A stretch of DNA of 64,000 nt from Shouchella xiaoxiensis (GTDB taxonomy: Bacteria > Bacillota > Bacilli > Bacillales > Bacillaceae_D). Of this stretch, positions 43,641-53,017 are shown piece by piece. Made by a program: the position numbers and the translations under genes. How positions within the stretch are numbered: position 1 is the stretch's first letter; every line of letters begins with the position of its first letter. The stretch covers positions 245,467 through 309,466 of the forward strand of contig NZ_JAFBCV010000004.1 of assembly GCF_016907895.1 (NCBI RefSeq), given 5' to 3'. The notes beneath the pieces are model-generated. The model searched no databases. It was not told where the DNA came from and saw only the letters and a program-made list of their open reading frames with translations.

Positions 43641-45104
43641 ATGTACTTTCGTGATTATAAAACGTTTGATGGAATCGGACTTGCTGAGCTTGTTTTAAAG
43701 AGGGAGGTTAGCCACGGAGATTTACTGGAAGCTTGTTTTGAAGGAATGAAGCAAGAAGCTAGCTTAAATGCCGTTATATCGACCCGTGAAAAAGAAACCC
43801 ATCAAGAAACAATGGTAGAAAAAGGCCCCTTTTTGGGTGTCCCCTTTTTATTGAAAAATTCTTCCCAATCCATTAAAGGCGATGTGCTTACGTCTGGAAG
43901 TAAATTGTTTAACGAAGCGAAAGCAGGAGTGACCAGTCATTATACAAGCAGACTTCAGCAAGCTGGTTTTAAGATGGCGGGATATACAAATGCGCCTGAA
44001 TTTGGCTTGAAAAACATCACTGAACCTAAGCTTCATGGGCCGACAAGAAACCCCCATAATCAAGCGCATTCTCCTGGTGGATCAAGCGGCGGAGCGGCCG
44101 CAGCTGTTGCAAGTGGAATCGTACCGATTGCAGGTGCAAGCGACGGCGGAGGGTCGATTCGCATACCAGCATCCTTCACTGGTCTAGTTGGATTAAAGCC
44201 AACAAGGGGACGAACCCCAGTAGGTCCTGGTGCGGGGAGACAGTGGCAAGGAGCAGCAATTGATTTTGTGCTAACGCGCTCGGTGCGTGATTGCGCTCGT
44301 TCACTTGATGTCCTGCAAGTTTATCAACCCGAGGCGGCTTTTCATACACCGCTGTATGAGCATGGTTATGAACAATCGTTACATAAAAAGTCAAAGAAAT
44401 GGCGGATTGCCTATTCACTTGAATCTCCAGTGGGTACACCTGTCAGTGGAATAGCAAAAAAAGCAGTTATGAAGACCGTTTCTCTGCTTGAACAGCTCGG
44501 TCATCAAGTAGAAGAAGCAACGCCTACGATCGATGGCATTGAATTAATGAAACAGTATTATTTAATGAATGCTGGGGAAATGGCAAGCCTGCGGGATAGA
44601 CTAGAGCGAGGGTTTAATCGGCAGCTACACGCCGATGATTTTGAAACAGAATCTTGGGTACTGGCGGAATGTGGGAAAGAAGTCCGGGCAAGTGCTTATG
44701 CACAGAGCTTAACCGCTTGGGATCAAGCCGCTGCAAAAGCAATAGAGTTCCACAACATTTATGATTTATATTTGACTCCAGCAACGGCACAGACAGCACC
44801 TCTTGTTGGCGAACTGACGCCGAGTTCAGAGCAGGAACAGGCATTAAAAGAAGCGGTCTTAAAAGGGACCGTGATAGATAAGCTTGATCTTGTTTATGAG
44901 ATGTTTTTGCCGAGCTTAACCTACACCCCCTTTACCCAGCTTGCTAATCTAACAGGGCAACCAGCGATTTCACTGCCTGTCATGGTAAGCGAGGCTGGCT
45001 TGCCAATCGGCGTACAGGCAATGGCAACAAAAGGGTGCGAGCATCTGCTACTACAATTAGCCCGTTTGCTTGAGGAAAGTGAGCTCTGGTGTGGAGCGCG
45101 CTAG
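43641..45104 (+). CDS. Amidase (amidase signature family)
   Basis: A 487-residue amidase-signature hydrolase with the Ser-cisSer-Lys triad: Lys72 in PFLLKNSSQ, and the Ser-rich core [16 protein letters not shown] with downstream [17 protein letters not shown] holding the nucleophile. Members cleave amides, including 6-aminohexanoate oligomers; the substrate here is unknown. ATG 43641 has GGAGAGGAGGAG upstream; a much longer frame from 43524 overlaps the preceding gene and is rejected. Confidence 0.93.
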   Translation: MYFRDYKTFDGIGLAELVLKREVSHGDLLEACFEGMKQEASLNAVISTREKETHQETMVEKGPFLGVPFLLKNSSQSIKGDVLTSGSKLFNEAKAGVTSHYTSRLQQAGFKMAGYTNAPEFGLKNITEPKLHGPTRNPHNQAHSPGGSSGGAAAAVASGIVPIAGASDGGGSIRIPASFTGLVGLKPTRGRTPVGPGAGRQWQGAAIDFVLTRSVRDCARSLDVLQVYQPEAAFHTPLYEHGYEQSLHKKSKKWRIAYSLESPVGTPVSGIAKKAVMKTVSLLEQLGHQVEEATPTIDGIELMKQYYLMNAGEMASLRDRLERGFNRQLHADDFETESWVLAECGKEVRASAYAQSLTAWDQAAAKAIEFHNIYDLYLTPATAQTAPLVGELTPSSEQEQALKEAVLKGTVIDKLDLVYEMFLPSLTYTPFTQLANLTGQPAISLPVMVSEAGLPIGVQAMATKGCEHLLLQLARLLEESELWCGAR

Positions 45105-45168
45105 TTGCAATCGCTCTTCTGAATTGACTATACTGAAGAAGGAAAACGAATTAAAGGAGCGGATGTAT

Positions 45169-45639
45169 ATGTATCGCAAAGTAGACGATTTCTTACAAGA
45201 ATGGAAAAATGAAGCGAACTTGACTAAGTCCGTACTTGACGCAGTAAGTGATGAGAAGTTAGGACAAGCAATTGAAGAAGGGCATAATACACTTGGTTGG
45301 CTCGGCTGGCATTTAACGACGACACCGTTGTTTTTTGCGGGGGAAATGGGAATCAAGTTAGACGTTGATTTACCTGATACGCAGCCGAGCAGCGCTTCGT
45401 TAATCGCAAGTTCGTATGAAAAGATGAGTGAAGCTATTCTCAATGCGGTAGAAGCGAATGAAACAGATGACTCAATTGTCGAATTCGTCGATGCCCTAGG
45501 CACACAAATGCCTAAAAGCGCAATCATGCGAATGTTGATCAACCATCAAACCCATCATCGTGGTCAAATGACCGTCTTACTTAGACAAGCAGGCTTAGCA
45601 GTTCCTGGCGTGTATGGTCCAACGAAAGAACAGTCTTAA
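45169..45639 (+). CDS. DinB/YfiT-family putative metalloenzyme
   Basis: A 156-residue four-helix-bundle protein of the DinB superfamily. The three metal-binding histidines are visible in GHNTLGWLGWHL (near 42-53) and HQTHHRGQM (near 125-133). Many such proteins use bacillithiol or act as transferases; the role here is unknown. I start at ATG 45169, nine bases from AAAGGAG; ATG 45163 is too close. Confidence 0.88.
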   Translation: MYRKVDDFLQEWKNEANLTKSVLDAVSDEKLGQAIEEGHNTLGWLGWHLTTTPLFFAGEMGIKLDVDLPDTQPSSASLIASSYEKMSEAILNAVEANETDDSIVEFVDALGTQMPKSAIMRMLINHQTHHRGQMTVLLRQAGLAVPGVYGPTKEQS

Positions 45640-45655
45640 CTCAAACAAATGAAGC

Positions 45656-45692
45656 AAAAACAGTTGAGTATACTTGATACTCAACTGTTTTT
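45656..45692. terminator. Bidirectional terminator after the DinB gene
   Basis: AAAAACAGTTGAGTAT at 45656-45671 pairs with ATACTCAACTGTTTTT at 45677-45692. Confidence 0.92.
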
Positions 45693-45762
45693 GGCATGTG
45701 TAGCCGAGAACCGACAATTTTTTAAAAATAGCATATTGTTTATTGGGAAATATTCTATTTTT

Positions 45763-45791
45763 CTTACATTTATTATGGAATGAGGTATAAT
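45763..45791 (+). promoter_or_regulatory. Promoter of rap
   Basis: CTTACA at 45763-45768, 17 bases, perfect TATAAT at 45786-45791, about 28 bases before the ribosome-bound ATG. Confidence 0.6.
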
Positions 45792-45818
45792 GGAAACAAG
45801 TTGAAAGGAGGCCAATAA

Positions 45819-46920
45819 ATGTCATCTATCGTACGTGCGGAAAGAAGTTGGCGCAAAGGTTGTCGAATGGTACAGCTGTATCATCGCTCGCTCGGTTGAT
45901 CAAGCCGTGCTTCTGCAGATGGAAATCAAACAACTCCTAGAGAAATTGGAACAAAGCGACAGGATCCTTGCGTATTATTCGCTAGTGGAGTACCGATTCA
46001 ACATGATGATTTATCAATCAACAAATGAAGACGAAGGCGACGAAATGCTTCGTCGCGTCAGTGCAACAGCGGAAGAGTCAATCGATAATATGCTCCGCTA
46101 CCTGTATTACTTTGTAAGCGGTCAACATGAATTTATGCATGAACGCTATCGCTCAGCAATAAAGCTGTTTCGAAAAGCTGAGCGTCTGCTCGAGTATGTG
46201 AATGATGAGGCGGAAGAAGCGGAGTTTCATTATTTTATGGGGGCAGCACTTCAACGAATTGACCATAATGCTTATGCAGCCTCTTACTTGGAGGACGCAA
46301 TACTAAGCTTTCAACGCTTGCAGTATACCGAGCGAGTATTGTATTGTTCCAATTTATTAGCAGGTATTTTTTCAGAGGCACGTATGTTTGAAAAAGCAGA
46401 AGAAATGTTAGTAGAGTCTATCCATACAGCGAAGTTCTATCCGTACACTAAATTAATTTTGTTAAGAACGTTGGGGATTAATGCGTACCGCAAAAAGGAC
46501 TTTCTTGTTGCTAAAGGACATTATGAAGAAGTGTTGAAGGATGAAAAATATTCTGGTCAACTTATACATATAACAACTCATTATAATCTTGCCAGAACAT
46601 TGTTTCATCTAAGGGAAGATAAAAAAGCAGTAACACATTTAGAAGTTGCGAAAAATGGTTCATTGCTGTTGAACCTTAAAGAATACTCGTTACGATGTCA
46701 AATTCTTGAAAATATCTACGTTAATAGAAATTATAATCAGTTGTTAGAGGAATTAAACCAGTTAGAAGAGATGCATTTTTACTACGAAGTTAATGAACTG
46801 TCAGAAGAACTTTCTGCCTATTTTCAAGAAAAGGAATCTTTTAAGCAAGCATTCTCATTTCCGCAGAAAGCCTATAATGCTAAGCAGAAGGTCTCAACAT
46901 TAGGAGTTGATCAAATTTGA
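45819..46920 (+). CDS. rap: Rap-family aspartyl-phosphate phosphatase, frameshifted near its start
   Basis: Rap proteins dephosphorylate Spo0F-P or block response regulators and are inhibited by Phr peptides. The body (from 45835) is a typical Rap: N-terminal three-helix bundle with EVGAKVVEWYSCI, followed by TPR repeats to the C-terminus (about 360 residues). The only well-formed start, ATG 45819 with AAAGGAGG seven bases upstream, is in another frame and reads 26 codons to a TGA. Removing one A from the AAA run at 45841-45843 would join them into MSSIVRAEEVGAKVVEWY, a canonical Rap N-terminus. Either the gene is a fresh pseudogene, the base is an error, or translation starts weakly at GTG 45835. 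Confidence 0.85.
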
Positions 46921-47036
46921 AGAAATGGATTTTTATTATAGGTATCGCTATTGCTTTATCCCTGCCATCAATAAGTGAATCTGCTGGTGATGATATGAGT
47001 ATTCAATCGCTTGATAAGCCTATTACCGGACTATAA
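46917..47036 (+). CDS. phr: Phr-type signalling peptide precursor
   Basis: A 39-residue product starting at a TTG that overlaps the rap stop (TTGA). It has a short basic head, a hydrophobic signal sequence (KKWIFIIGIAIALSLPSIS) and a polar tail ending in SLDKPITGL. The layout is that of Phr precursors, which are exported, cut to five to seven C-terminal residues and re-imported by Opp to inhibit the cognate Rap. The mature peptide is likely within DKPITGL. An AGAGGAATT at 46746-46754 inside rap matches a sigma-H -35, but the -10 is poor. Confidence 0.75.
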   Translation: MKKWIFIIGIAIALSLPSISESAGDDMSIQSLDKPITGL

Positions 47037-47040
47037 TAAT

Positions 47041-47148
47041 AAAGCGAAAAATAACAATTGGTTTAATTGTTTCGATGCTTCACTGGACAGTTCATCTGTT
47101 GAAGATTTTGGTATTCAACCGTTTGAAAAAACAAGTCCATTACATTAA
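47041..47148 (+). pseudogene. Possible remnant of a second Phr precursor
   Basis: One frame reads a basic, hydrophobic stretch (KRKITIGLIVSML, 47044-47082); a second frame then reads DSSSVEDFGIQPFEKTSPLH and stops at 47148. The tail resembles the end of the intact Phr (MSIQSLDKPITGL). A frame change would be needed to join them, so this looks like a decayed duplicate, but the region is short. Confidence 0.3.
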
Positions 47149-47164
47149 AATCGCTAACTTTTGC

Positions 47165-47199
47165 AAACACGCCTTCCATAAGGAAGAAGCGTGTTTTTT
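47165..47199 (+). terminator. Terminator of the rap-phr cassette
   Basis: AACACGCCTTCC (47166-47177) pairs with GGAAGAAGCGTGTT (47182-47195) with a two-base bulge, then a T run. Confidence 0.75.
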
Positions 47200-47256
47200 G
47201 TGTTTCTTACTAATCGACAGTCAATCAGTTCCCGCGTTTATAATCTCTTCACGCTT

Positions 47257-47310
47257 TTTACAAAACCTTAACATAGCACTCAAATTGGCTTAATAATGAG
47301 CTCGTATACT
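47257..47310 (+). promoter_or_regulatory. PhoP box and promoter of the pst operon
   Basis: Four heptamers at exact 11-base intervals: TTTACAA (47257), TTAACAT (47268), CTCAAAT (47279), TTAATAA (47290). This is the PhoP~P binding arrangement TT(A/C)ACA repeated with 4-base gaps. TATACT at 47305-47310 serves as -10. Phosphate starvation should activate the operon. Confidence 0.85.
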
Positions 47311-47357
47311 TACGTTGTAAGACAGATACCGCTTAGATACAGGGGGAGAGATGAAAA

Positions 47358-48287
47358 ATGAAGAAGCTCAAATTTGGAACGATTTTAGCAGCATTTTTAT
47401 TAACGGCTACAGCATGTGGAACGGATAACACTGACACAAATGGTGGAAATGGTGATGATTCTACTGGCGAATCAAATGGTGGAGATTCTGCTGAGGAAGC
47501 ATCAGGAAGTATTCTTGTAGCTGGATCAAGCGCGATGGAACCGCTTGTTGCAGCAGCAAGTGAAGAATTCATGAATGAGAATATGGAAGCAAGTATTTCT
47601 GTTCAGGCCGGTGGATCAGGGCAAGGTCTTTCTTCCATCGCTAGTGGCCAAGTTCAAATCGGAAACTCTGACGTATTTGCGGAAGAAAAGGAAGATATTC
47701 CAGCTGAAGACTTAGTTGATCACCGTATTGCGGTTGTTGGCATGGGGCCTGCTGCACATCCGGAAGTAGGTGTTGAGGATCTTTCAACAGAAGACATGAT
47801 TAGCATCTTCACCGGTGAAATTACGAACTGGAGTGAGCTTGGTGGAGCAGATCAAGAAATCGTGTTAGTCAACAGACCAGATTCTTCAGGAACGCGTGAT
47901 ACATTTGTGAAATACGGTTTAGAAGACAATGAGCCGGCTTCAGGAATTACCGAGGACTCTTCTAATACAGTTAGACAAATTATAAGTGAAACGGAAGGCG
48001 CGATCGGGTATCTAGCTTTCTCTTATTATGATGAAAGTGGTGCCGTTCTTCCACTATCCGTTGACGGTGTTGAGCAAACAGATGAAAACGTCATGTCTGG
48101 TGATTTTCCAATTTGGGCTTACATGCACTCCTATACAAACGGAGAGCCTGAAGGATTAACTAAAGCGTTTATTGATTATTTAATGAGTGATTTCGTGCAG
48201 GATGAATTGATTCCTGAGATGGGCTACATTCCGGAAACAGGGATGCAAGTTGAACGCAATGCTGCTGGTGAAGAGTCAGCTAAATAA
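47358..48287 (+). CDS. pstS: PstS, phosphate-binding lipoprotein
   Basis: PstS captures inorganic phosphate outside the cell and delivers it to PstCA. The 309-residue product has a lipoprotein signal with lipobox LTATAC (Cys20), an acidic low-complexity linker (about 22-48), and the binding domain with VAGSSAMEPL, QAGGSGQGLSSIASGQVQIGNSD and RPDSSGTRDTF phosphate loops. GGGGGAGAG precedes the ATG. A hairpin after it should make pstS more abundant than the downstream genes. Confidence 0.96.
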   Translation: MKKLKFGTILAAFLLTATACGTDNTDTNGGNGDDSTGESNGGDSAEEASGSILVAGSSAMEPLVAAASEEFMNENMEASISVQAGGSGQGLSSIASGQVQIGNSDVFAEEKEDIPAEDLVDHRIAVVGMGPAAHPEVGVEDLSTEDMISIFTGEITNWSELGGADQEIVLVNRPDSSGTRDTFVKYGLEDNEPASGITEDSSNTVRQIISETEGAIGYLAFSYYDESGAVLPLSVDGVEQTDENVMSGDFPIWAYMHSYTNGEPEGLTKAFIDYLMSDFVQDELIPEMGYIPETGMQVERNAAGEESAK

Positions 48288-48296
48288 TAGAAATAG

Positions 48297-48333
48297 AAAA
48301 AAGCGCCGCTTTCTTTTTTGAGTAGGCGCTTTT
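48297..48333 (+). terminator. Partial terminator / mRNA-stabilising hairpin after pstS
   Basis: AAAAAAGCGCC (48297-48307) pairs with GGCGCTTTT (48325-48333) with a long loop. Readthrough is needed to express pstC onward. Confidence 0.7.
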
Positions 48334-48376
48334 ATCTCAGACCGCTTTTAGAGTGAAGATCGAGGGGGAAGAAATC

Positions 48377-49306
48377 ATGCCATCTTCAGTAACTGTGGCA
48401 GACCGTTTGCTAGACAAGAAAAAAACAATGAAGCGTGAGCGCAAAGGCAAGCTCATTGTTTACACTTGCGCTGCTTTAATTATTTTAACAACACTCGCGA
48501 TAACGACGTTTCTTGTCATTCGAGGATTGCAGGCTTTCGTCATTGATGGCGTAAACCCAATTCATTTTTTAACAAGTTTGGATTGGAATCCGACTCGTTC
48601 GGCTGAACAAGGAGGACCATCCTATGGTGCACTTCCTTTTATCTTTGGTTCCTTTGCTGTCACCATTCTTGCGGCGCTGATTGCGGCACCTCTTGGTATT
48701 GGTGCTGCGATTTATATGACTGAAATTGCTCCGAGCTGGGGCAGAAAAATTCTTCAGCCAGCAGTTGAACTGCTTGTTGGAATTCCTTCCGTTGTTTATG
48801 GATTTATTGGTTTAACGCTTTTTGTTCCTTTTGTTCGAGAATATGTAGGAGGACAAGGTTTCGGATTACTAACCGGAATGATTGTACTCTCGATTATGAT
48901 CTTACCGACCGTTACGAGCATTGCGACAGATGCTTTGAGAACCATCCCTGCAGGAATGCGGGAATCATCGCTTGCCCTTGGAGCGACGCGGTGGCAGACG
49001 ATTCGACGCGTGATTGTTCCTGCAGCAGCTCCAATGTTATTAACGGCTGTTGTACTTGGAATGGCGCGTGCGTTTGGTGAAGCGTTAGCTGTGCAAATGG
49101 TTATCGGAAATGCCCGTACAATTGCTGAGTCATTGGTTGATCCAACTGCAACACTAACGACAATCATCACGCTGAACATGGGTCATACGGTACCTGGAAG
49201 CACTGAAAACAATGTTCTTTGGTCGCTTGGTTTAATTTTACTCGTCATGTCCTACTTGTTTATTATTCTTGTACGTTTCTTGTCATCTAGGAGGAAGTTT
49301 TCATGA
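48377..49306 (+). CDS. pstC: PstC, phosphate ABC transporter permease
   Basis: A 309-residue inner-membrane permease with six membrane helices and the EAA-type loop ESSLALGATRWQTIRRVIVPAA that contacts PstB. ATG 48377 follows GAGGGGGAAG. It overlaps pstA by four bases. Confidence 0.95.
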   Translation: MPSSVTVADRLLDKKKTMKRERKGKLIVYTCAALIILTTLAITTFLVIRGLQAFVIDGVNPIHFLTSLDWNPTRSAEQGGPSYGALPFIFGSFAVTILAALIAAPLGIGAAIYMTEIAPSWGRKILQPAVELLVGIPSVVYGFIGLTLFVPFVREYVGGQGFGLLTGMIVLSIMILPTVTSIATDALRTIPAGMRESSLALGATRWQTIRRVIVPAAAPMLLTAVVLGMARAFGEALAVQMVIGNARTIAESLVDPTATLTTIITLNMGHTVPGSTENNVLWSLGLILLVMSYLFIILVRFLSSRRKFS

Positions 49307-50190
49307 ATAAAAAGTGGACAGATCAATTAGCAACTACGGTGTTTACTTTTATTGCTATCCTTATCGTTGCGGTATTGGCTGGTTTATTAAGTTACATCTT
49401 ATATAGAGGGTTTAACCAACTAAGTCTTGATTTCTTAACAACACCGCCAAGTTCATATCGGGAAGGCGGAGGTATTGGACCGCAGTTGTTTAACTCATTT
49501 TACATTTTATTTTTAACAATGGTCTTTACGGTTCCTCTTGGTTTAGGTGGAGGAATTTATATGGCTGAGTATGCGAAGCCTGGAAAAATAACTGATTTTA
49601 TTCGCACATGTATTGAAGTGCTCGCATCGCTTCCATCAATTGTTGTTGGTTTGTTTGGACTACTTGTGTTTGTTCAATTAACAGGCTGGAGCTATTCAAT
49701 CTTAGGTGGAGCGCTCGCACTGACGGTGTTTAACTTGCCGGTCATGGTTCGCGTCGTGGAAGATTCAATTACAAGTGTTCCACGTGAACAAAAAGAGGCG
49801 AGCTTGGCGCTAGGGATAACGCATTGGGATACCGTCAAAACAATCATTCTACCTGCAGCGTTTCCAGGAATCTTAACGGGGATCATTCTTTCAGCAGGAC
49901 GTGTCTTTGGTGAAGCGGCAGCGCTGCTGTTTACATCAGGTGTTACCACGCCAAGACTGGACTGGATGAACATTAACCCATTTTCAGAGACGTCACCATT
50001 AAATGTTTTTCGTCCAGCGGAAACATTGGCTGTTCACATTTGGAAAGTAAATACGCAAGGCTTAATACCTGATGCAAGGGAAGTCGCAGATGGAGCAGCG
50101 CTTGTTCTCATTATTGCTGTGCTGCTATTTAATTTACTAGCCCGTGTACTCGGACGCTTTGTTCATCGTAAATTAACATCTTCAAAATAA
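49303..50190 (+). CDS. pstA: PstA, phosphate ABC transporter permease
   Basis: A 295-residue permease, partner of PstC, with six membrane helices and the EAA loop [25 protein letters not shown]. It starts within the pstC stop (ATGA) with AGGAGG inside pstC. pstB follows 16 bases after it. Confidence 0.95.
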   Translation: MNKKWTDQLATTVFTFIAILIVAVLAGLLSYILYRGFNQLSLDFLTTPPSSYREGGGIGPQLFNSFYILFLTMVFTVPLGLGGGIYMAEYAKPGKITDFIRTCIEVLASLPSIVVGLFGLLVFVQLTGWSYSILGGALALTVFNLPVMVRVVEDSITSVPREQKEASLALGITHWDTVKTIILPAAFPGILTGIILSAGRVFGEAAALLFTSGVTTPRLDWMNINPFSETSPLNVFRPAETLAVHIWKVNTQGLIPDAREVADGAALVLIIAVLLFNLLARVLGRFVHRKLTSSK

Positions 50191-50206
50191 AAAGGAGGAA
50201 GAACAA

Positions 50207-51016
50207 ATGGCGACACTGACCGTTCAAAAACAAATAGAAGAAGAAATACCTACAGTTGATCAGAAGAAGCTCATTTTACAAGCTGATGACGTTAATATTT
50301 ATTACGGAGATAACCACGCGGTTAAACATCTCTCGCTCGATATAAATAAAAATGAGATTTTGGCTTTAATAGGACCTTCTGGATGTGGGAAATCAACGTT
50401 TTTGCGAAGCATTAACCGAATGAATGATTTAATTCCATCGGCTCGGGTTACAGGGAACCTCTCCTATGAAGGTGTCAATTTATTAAGTGAAGAAGTCAAT
50501 GTTGTTGCTTTGCGTAAAGAAATTGGCATGGTGTTCCAGAAGGCAAATCCTTTTCCAAAATCAATCTATGAAAACATTACGCATGGATTACGTTTTCATG
50601 ATGTCCGAAAAAGAGACTGGATTCACATCGTAGAGGATTCATTGCAAAAAGCAGCGTTATGGGATGAGGTAAAAGATCGTCTGCATGATTCTGCGCTTGA
50701 GCTATCGGGTGGGCAGCAACAGCGGCTTTGTATTGCTAGAACACTTGCGTTAAAACCAGAAGTTATACTATTGGATGAACCTGCCTCAGCGCTTGATCCA
50801 ATTGCGACAGCGAAAGTGGAGGAGCTGATGATTGAACTTAAAAAAGACTACACGGTTGTTGTCGTGACTCACAATATGCAGCAGGCATCGCGAGTATCAG
50901 ATCGGACTGCTTTCTTTTATAACGGTGAATTGATTGAAACAAATCCAACGAGCAAGCTGTTTAGCAATCCCGATCATGAGCAAACGGAAGCCTATATTTC
51001 TGGGCGATTCGGTTAA
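50207..51016 (+). CDS. pstBA: PstB, phosphate transporter ATPase (first copy)
   Basis: A 269-residue ABC ATPase with Walker [10 protein letters not shown] near 64-72, signature LSGGQQQR near 166, Walker [14 protein letters not shown] and the H-loop VVTHNMQQ. It has a longer N-terminal extension than the second copy. Two adjacent pstB genes also occur in B. subtilis (pstBA, pstBB). AAAGGAGGAAG precedes the ATG. Confidence 0.95.
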   Translation: MATLTVQKQIEEEIPTVDQKKLILQADDVNIYYGDNHAVKHLSLDINKNEILALIGPSGCGKSTFLRSINRMNDLIPSARVTGNLSYEGVNLLSEEVNVVALRKEIGMVFQKANPFPKSIYENITHGLRFHDVRKRDWIHIVEDSLQKAALWDEVKDRLHDSALELSGGQQQRLCIARTLALKPEVILLDEPASALDPIATAKVEELMIELKKDYTVVVVTHNMQQASRVSDRTAFFYNGELIETNPTSKLFSNPDHEQTEAYISGRFG

Positions 51017-51027
51017 GGAGGCAGCAT

Positions 51028-51804
51028 ATGCAAACGACGCTGACAAAAACACAGAACATCTATGACGTTAAAGATTTTAATTTATGGTACGGCAGCAATC
51101 AGGCGTTAAAAAACATAACGCTAGAATTAGGTGAAAAGCAGGTTAGCGCTATCATTGGCCCATCCGGTTGTGGGAAGTCAACGTTTATTAAAACATTGAA
51201 TTTAATGTCGAAGTTAAATCCATCAATCCGTATGGCTGGTGAATTAAATTTCAGAGGCGAAAATCTGCTTACTTCATCAATGGATTTAGCTGATTTACGA
51301 AAAACAGTCGGTATGGTGTTTCAAAAACCGAACCCATTCCCAAAATCAATCTATGAAAACGTTGCATACGGACCAAGAATTCATGGGATTCGTAATAAAA
51401 AAGAATTGGATGAAATTGTGGAAACAAGTTTAAAAGGCGCTTTTCTTTGGACAGAAGTAAAGGATCGCTTGAACAAAAACGCAATGGGTTTATCAGGTGG
51501 ACAGCAACAGCGCTTATGCATTGCCCGGGCCTTGGCAACAAAACCGGATGTGCTCTTAATGGATGAGCCAACAAGTGCACTGGATCCCTTATCAACGACA
51601 AAAATTGAGGAGTTAATTACGTCATTACGTGAAACGTATTCAATCGTTATCGTGACGCACAATATGCAGCAAGCAGCACGTATATCGGATGAAACAGCGT
51701 TTTTCTACATGGGTGAATTAATTGAAAAAGGGTCAACGCAGCATATCTTTTCAAATCCTGATCATAAACGTACGGAAGATTATATTTCTGGCCATTTTGG
51801 TTAA
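51028..51804 (+). CDS. pstBB: PstB, phosphate transporter ATPase (second copy)
   Basis: A 258-residue paralogue of the preceding ATPase with Walker [10 protein letters not shown] near 46-54, signature LSGGQQQR near 156, Walker [14 protein letters not shown] and H-loop IVTHNMQQ. Here the D-loop sequence is the standard DEPTSALD, while the first copy has DEPASALD. The two probably form alternative or heteromeric ATPase pairs with PstCA. Confidence 0.95.
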   Translation: MQTTLTKTQNIYDVKDFNLWYGSNQALKNITLELGEKQVSAIIGPSGCGKSTFIKTLNLMSKLNPSIRMAGELNFRGENLLTSSMDLADLRKTVGMVFQKPNPFPKSIYENVAYGPRIHGIRNKKELDEIVETSLKGAFLWTEVKDRLNKNAMGLSGGQQQRLCIARALATKPDVLLMDEPTSALDPLSTTKIEELITSLRETYSIVIVTHNMQQAARISDETAFFYMGELIEKGSTQHIFSNPDHKRTEDYISGHFG

Positions 51805-51816
51805 AAGGAGTCTATT

Positions 51817-52464
51817 ATGTTAAGAAGTTTATTTCATCAACAGCTTGATGAGGTTGCAAACCATATACAGGAACTTGGCAGCGCTACGTTAGCGCAACTT
51901 GATTTAGCAATTGCTAGCTTTGCTAATCAAGACGCGGCTAGTGTGGCAGCTATCATTGATAATGATAAAAACATTAATAAAAACGAGTTAGATTTGAATG
52001 AACGTGTTTTTGATATTATTGCTCGACAGCAGCCTGTTGCTTCAGATTTAAGAAAATTAATTGTTGTTATGAAGATTGCCGGGGATTTAGAACGAGTGGC
52101 AGACTTAGCTGTTGATTTAGCAAAAGTCTCCAAACGACTTGTTCCGTATCAGGGAGAAGCACGCCAGGAATTATCATTGCTCGCAACAGATGCTCGTAAT
52201 ATGGTTGCTAAAGCATTAATTGCGTATAAAAATCAGGATGTAATGGCTGCACAACAACTGGCGAAATTGGACGATGAAATCGATGAACGATTTGGTTTGT
52301 TTATCAAGCACTTGTTTAGACAGGATGTTGGAGAACCGGATGTCGAAATGATTACGCAGCTGGCTTTTATAGCGCGTTATGTTGAGCGAATAGCCGATTA
52401 TGCAACCAACTTGTCAGAGTGGATTATCTATGAAGCAAACGGACAGCACTTTGATTTAAACTAA
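51817..52464 (+). CDS. phoU: PhoU, phosphate signalling regulator
   Basis: PhoU links the Pst transporter to phosphate signalling and restrains uptake. The 215-residue product is two three-helix repeats with the metal-binding patterns near NKNELDLNERVFDII (about 50-64) and the second-repeat equivalent LDDEIDERF. B. subtilis lacks phoU in its pst operon; other Bacillaceae have it here. AAAGGAG precedes the ATG. A terminator follows. Confidence 0.95.
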   Translation: MLRSLFHQQLDEVANHIQELGSATLAQLDLAIASFANQDAASVAAIIDNDKNINKNELDLNERVFDIIARQQPVASDLRKLIVVMKIAGDLERVADLAVDLAKVSKRLVPYQGEARQELSLLATDARNMVAKALIAYKNQDVMAAQQLAKLDDEIDERFGLFIKHLFRQDVGEPDVEMITQLAFIARYVERIADYATNLSEWIIYEANGQHFDLN

Positions 52465-52491
52465 CGAAGATTCCATAATCTTCGTTTTTTT
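52463..52491 (+). terminator. Terminator of the pst operon
   Basis: AACGAAGATT (52463-52472) pairs with AATCTTCGTT (52477-52486), then Ts. Confidence 0.92.
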
Positions 52492-52545
52492 GTTGCTTTC
52501 GTCTTATGCTATACTATTGGTAGAAACTGTGAAGGAGGGCATTGC

Positions 52546-52914
52546 ATGATACCTGCCCAGACCTTTCGAATTATTGTTGCTTTTCATGGGGCGGTTTGGC
52601 CGTTGTTTTTTATTGGTGCAGCCGTTTGGCTTTTTTATACTTGGTACGGTCTGAGATCGGGGCGCTTGTTAGTCGCCTCATTTGTCCGTATGACCCAAAT
52701 CCTGCTCTTAATGACAGGACTCATCTCTCTTTATATGTATCAGTTTATGCCTTTTTATATTGTAAAGGGGATTATCGCGCTGTTCATGATCGTCTTGTTT
52801 GAAATAACTCGGGTCTTGCTAAAGAAAAAAGACTATCGCAATATTCTTTCTTATGGATTATTGCTGCTCTTCTCGGCAGTGATTGTTTGGATTATGGGCG
52901 TTTATGGTCGCTAA
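52546..52914 (+). CDS. YisL-like (DUF1516) membrane protein
   Basis: A 122-residue protein with four hydrophobic helices (about 9-33, 44-60, 66-88, 98-118). The pattern FVRMTQILLLMTGLISLY ... IVKGIIALFMIVLFEITRVLLKKKD resembles B. subtilis YisL (DUF1516). Function unknown. GAAGGAGGG precedes the ATG. TATACTATT about 35 bases upstream may be part of its promoter. Confidence 0.75.
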   Translation: MIPAQTFRIIVAFHGAVWPLFFIGAAVWLFYTWYGLRSGRLLVASFVRMTQILLLMTGLISLYMYQFMPFYIVKGIIALFMIVLFEITRVLLKKKDYRNILSYGLLLLFSAVIVWIMGVYGR

Positions 52915-52937
52915 TTATAGGTGGACAAAATAATACT

Positions 52938-52964
52938 TAACAAGTACATAGGACAAGCCGATAA
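52938..52964 (+). promoter_or_regulatory. Sigma-D promoter of cheA-cheW
   Basis: TAAC at 52938-52941, 15 bases, GCCGATAA at 52957-52964. The sigma-D (flagellar) consensus is TAAA-N15-GCCGATAT, so 3/4 and 7/8 positions match. The expected start (about 52971) lies inside the left arm of the hairpin at 52967. Confidence 0.7.
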
Positions 52965-52966
52965 AG

Positions 52967-52996
52967 AGTACGAGGGTCATTCCCCTCGTACTTTTT
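52967..52996 (+). terminator. Terminator of the YisL-like gene, overlapping the cheA transcript start
   Basis: AGTACGAGGG (52967-52976) pairs with CCCTCGTACT (52983-52992), then TTTT. It ends eight bases before the cheA ribosome-binding region. Confidence 0.85.
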
Positions 52997-53017
52997 CATT
53001 TTGAGGTGGATACAACA

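Noticed and set aside
47075..47293. 72-codon open frame after phr
   Set aside because: It runs through the rap-phr terminator and the PhoP box and has no ribosome-binding site.
52542..52802. 86-codon open frame overlapping the YisL-like gene in another frame
   Set aside because: The membrane-protein frame has the ribosome-binding site and family pattern; this frame is its Cys/Tyr-rich shadow.
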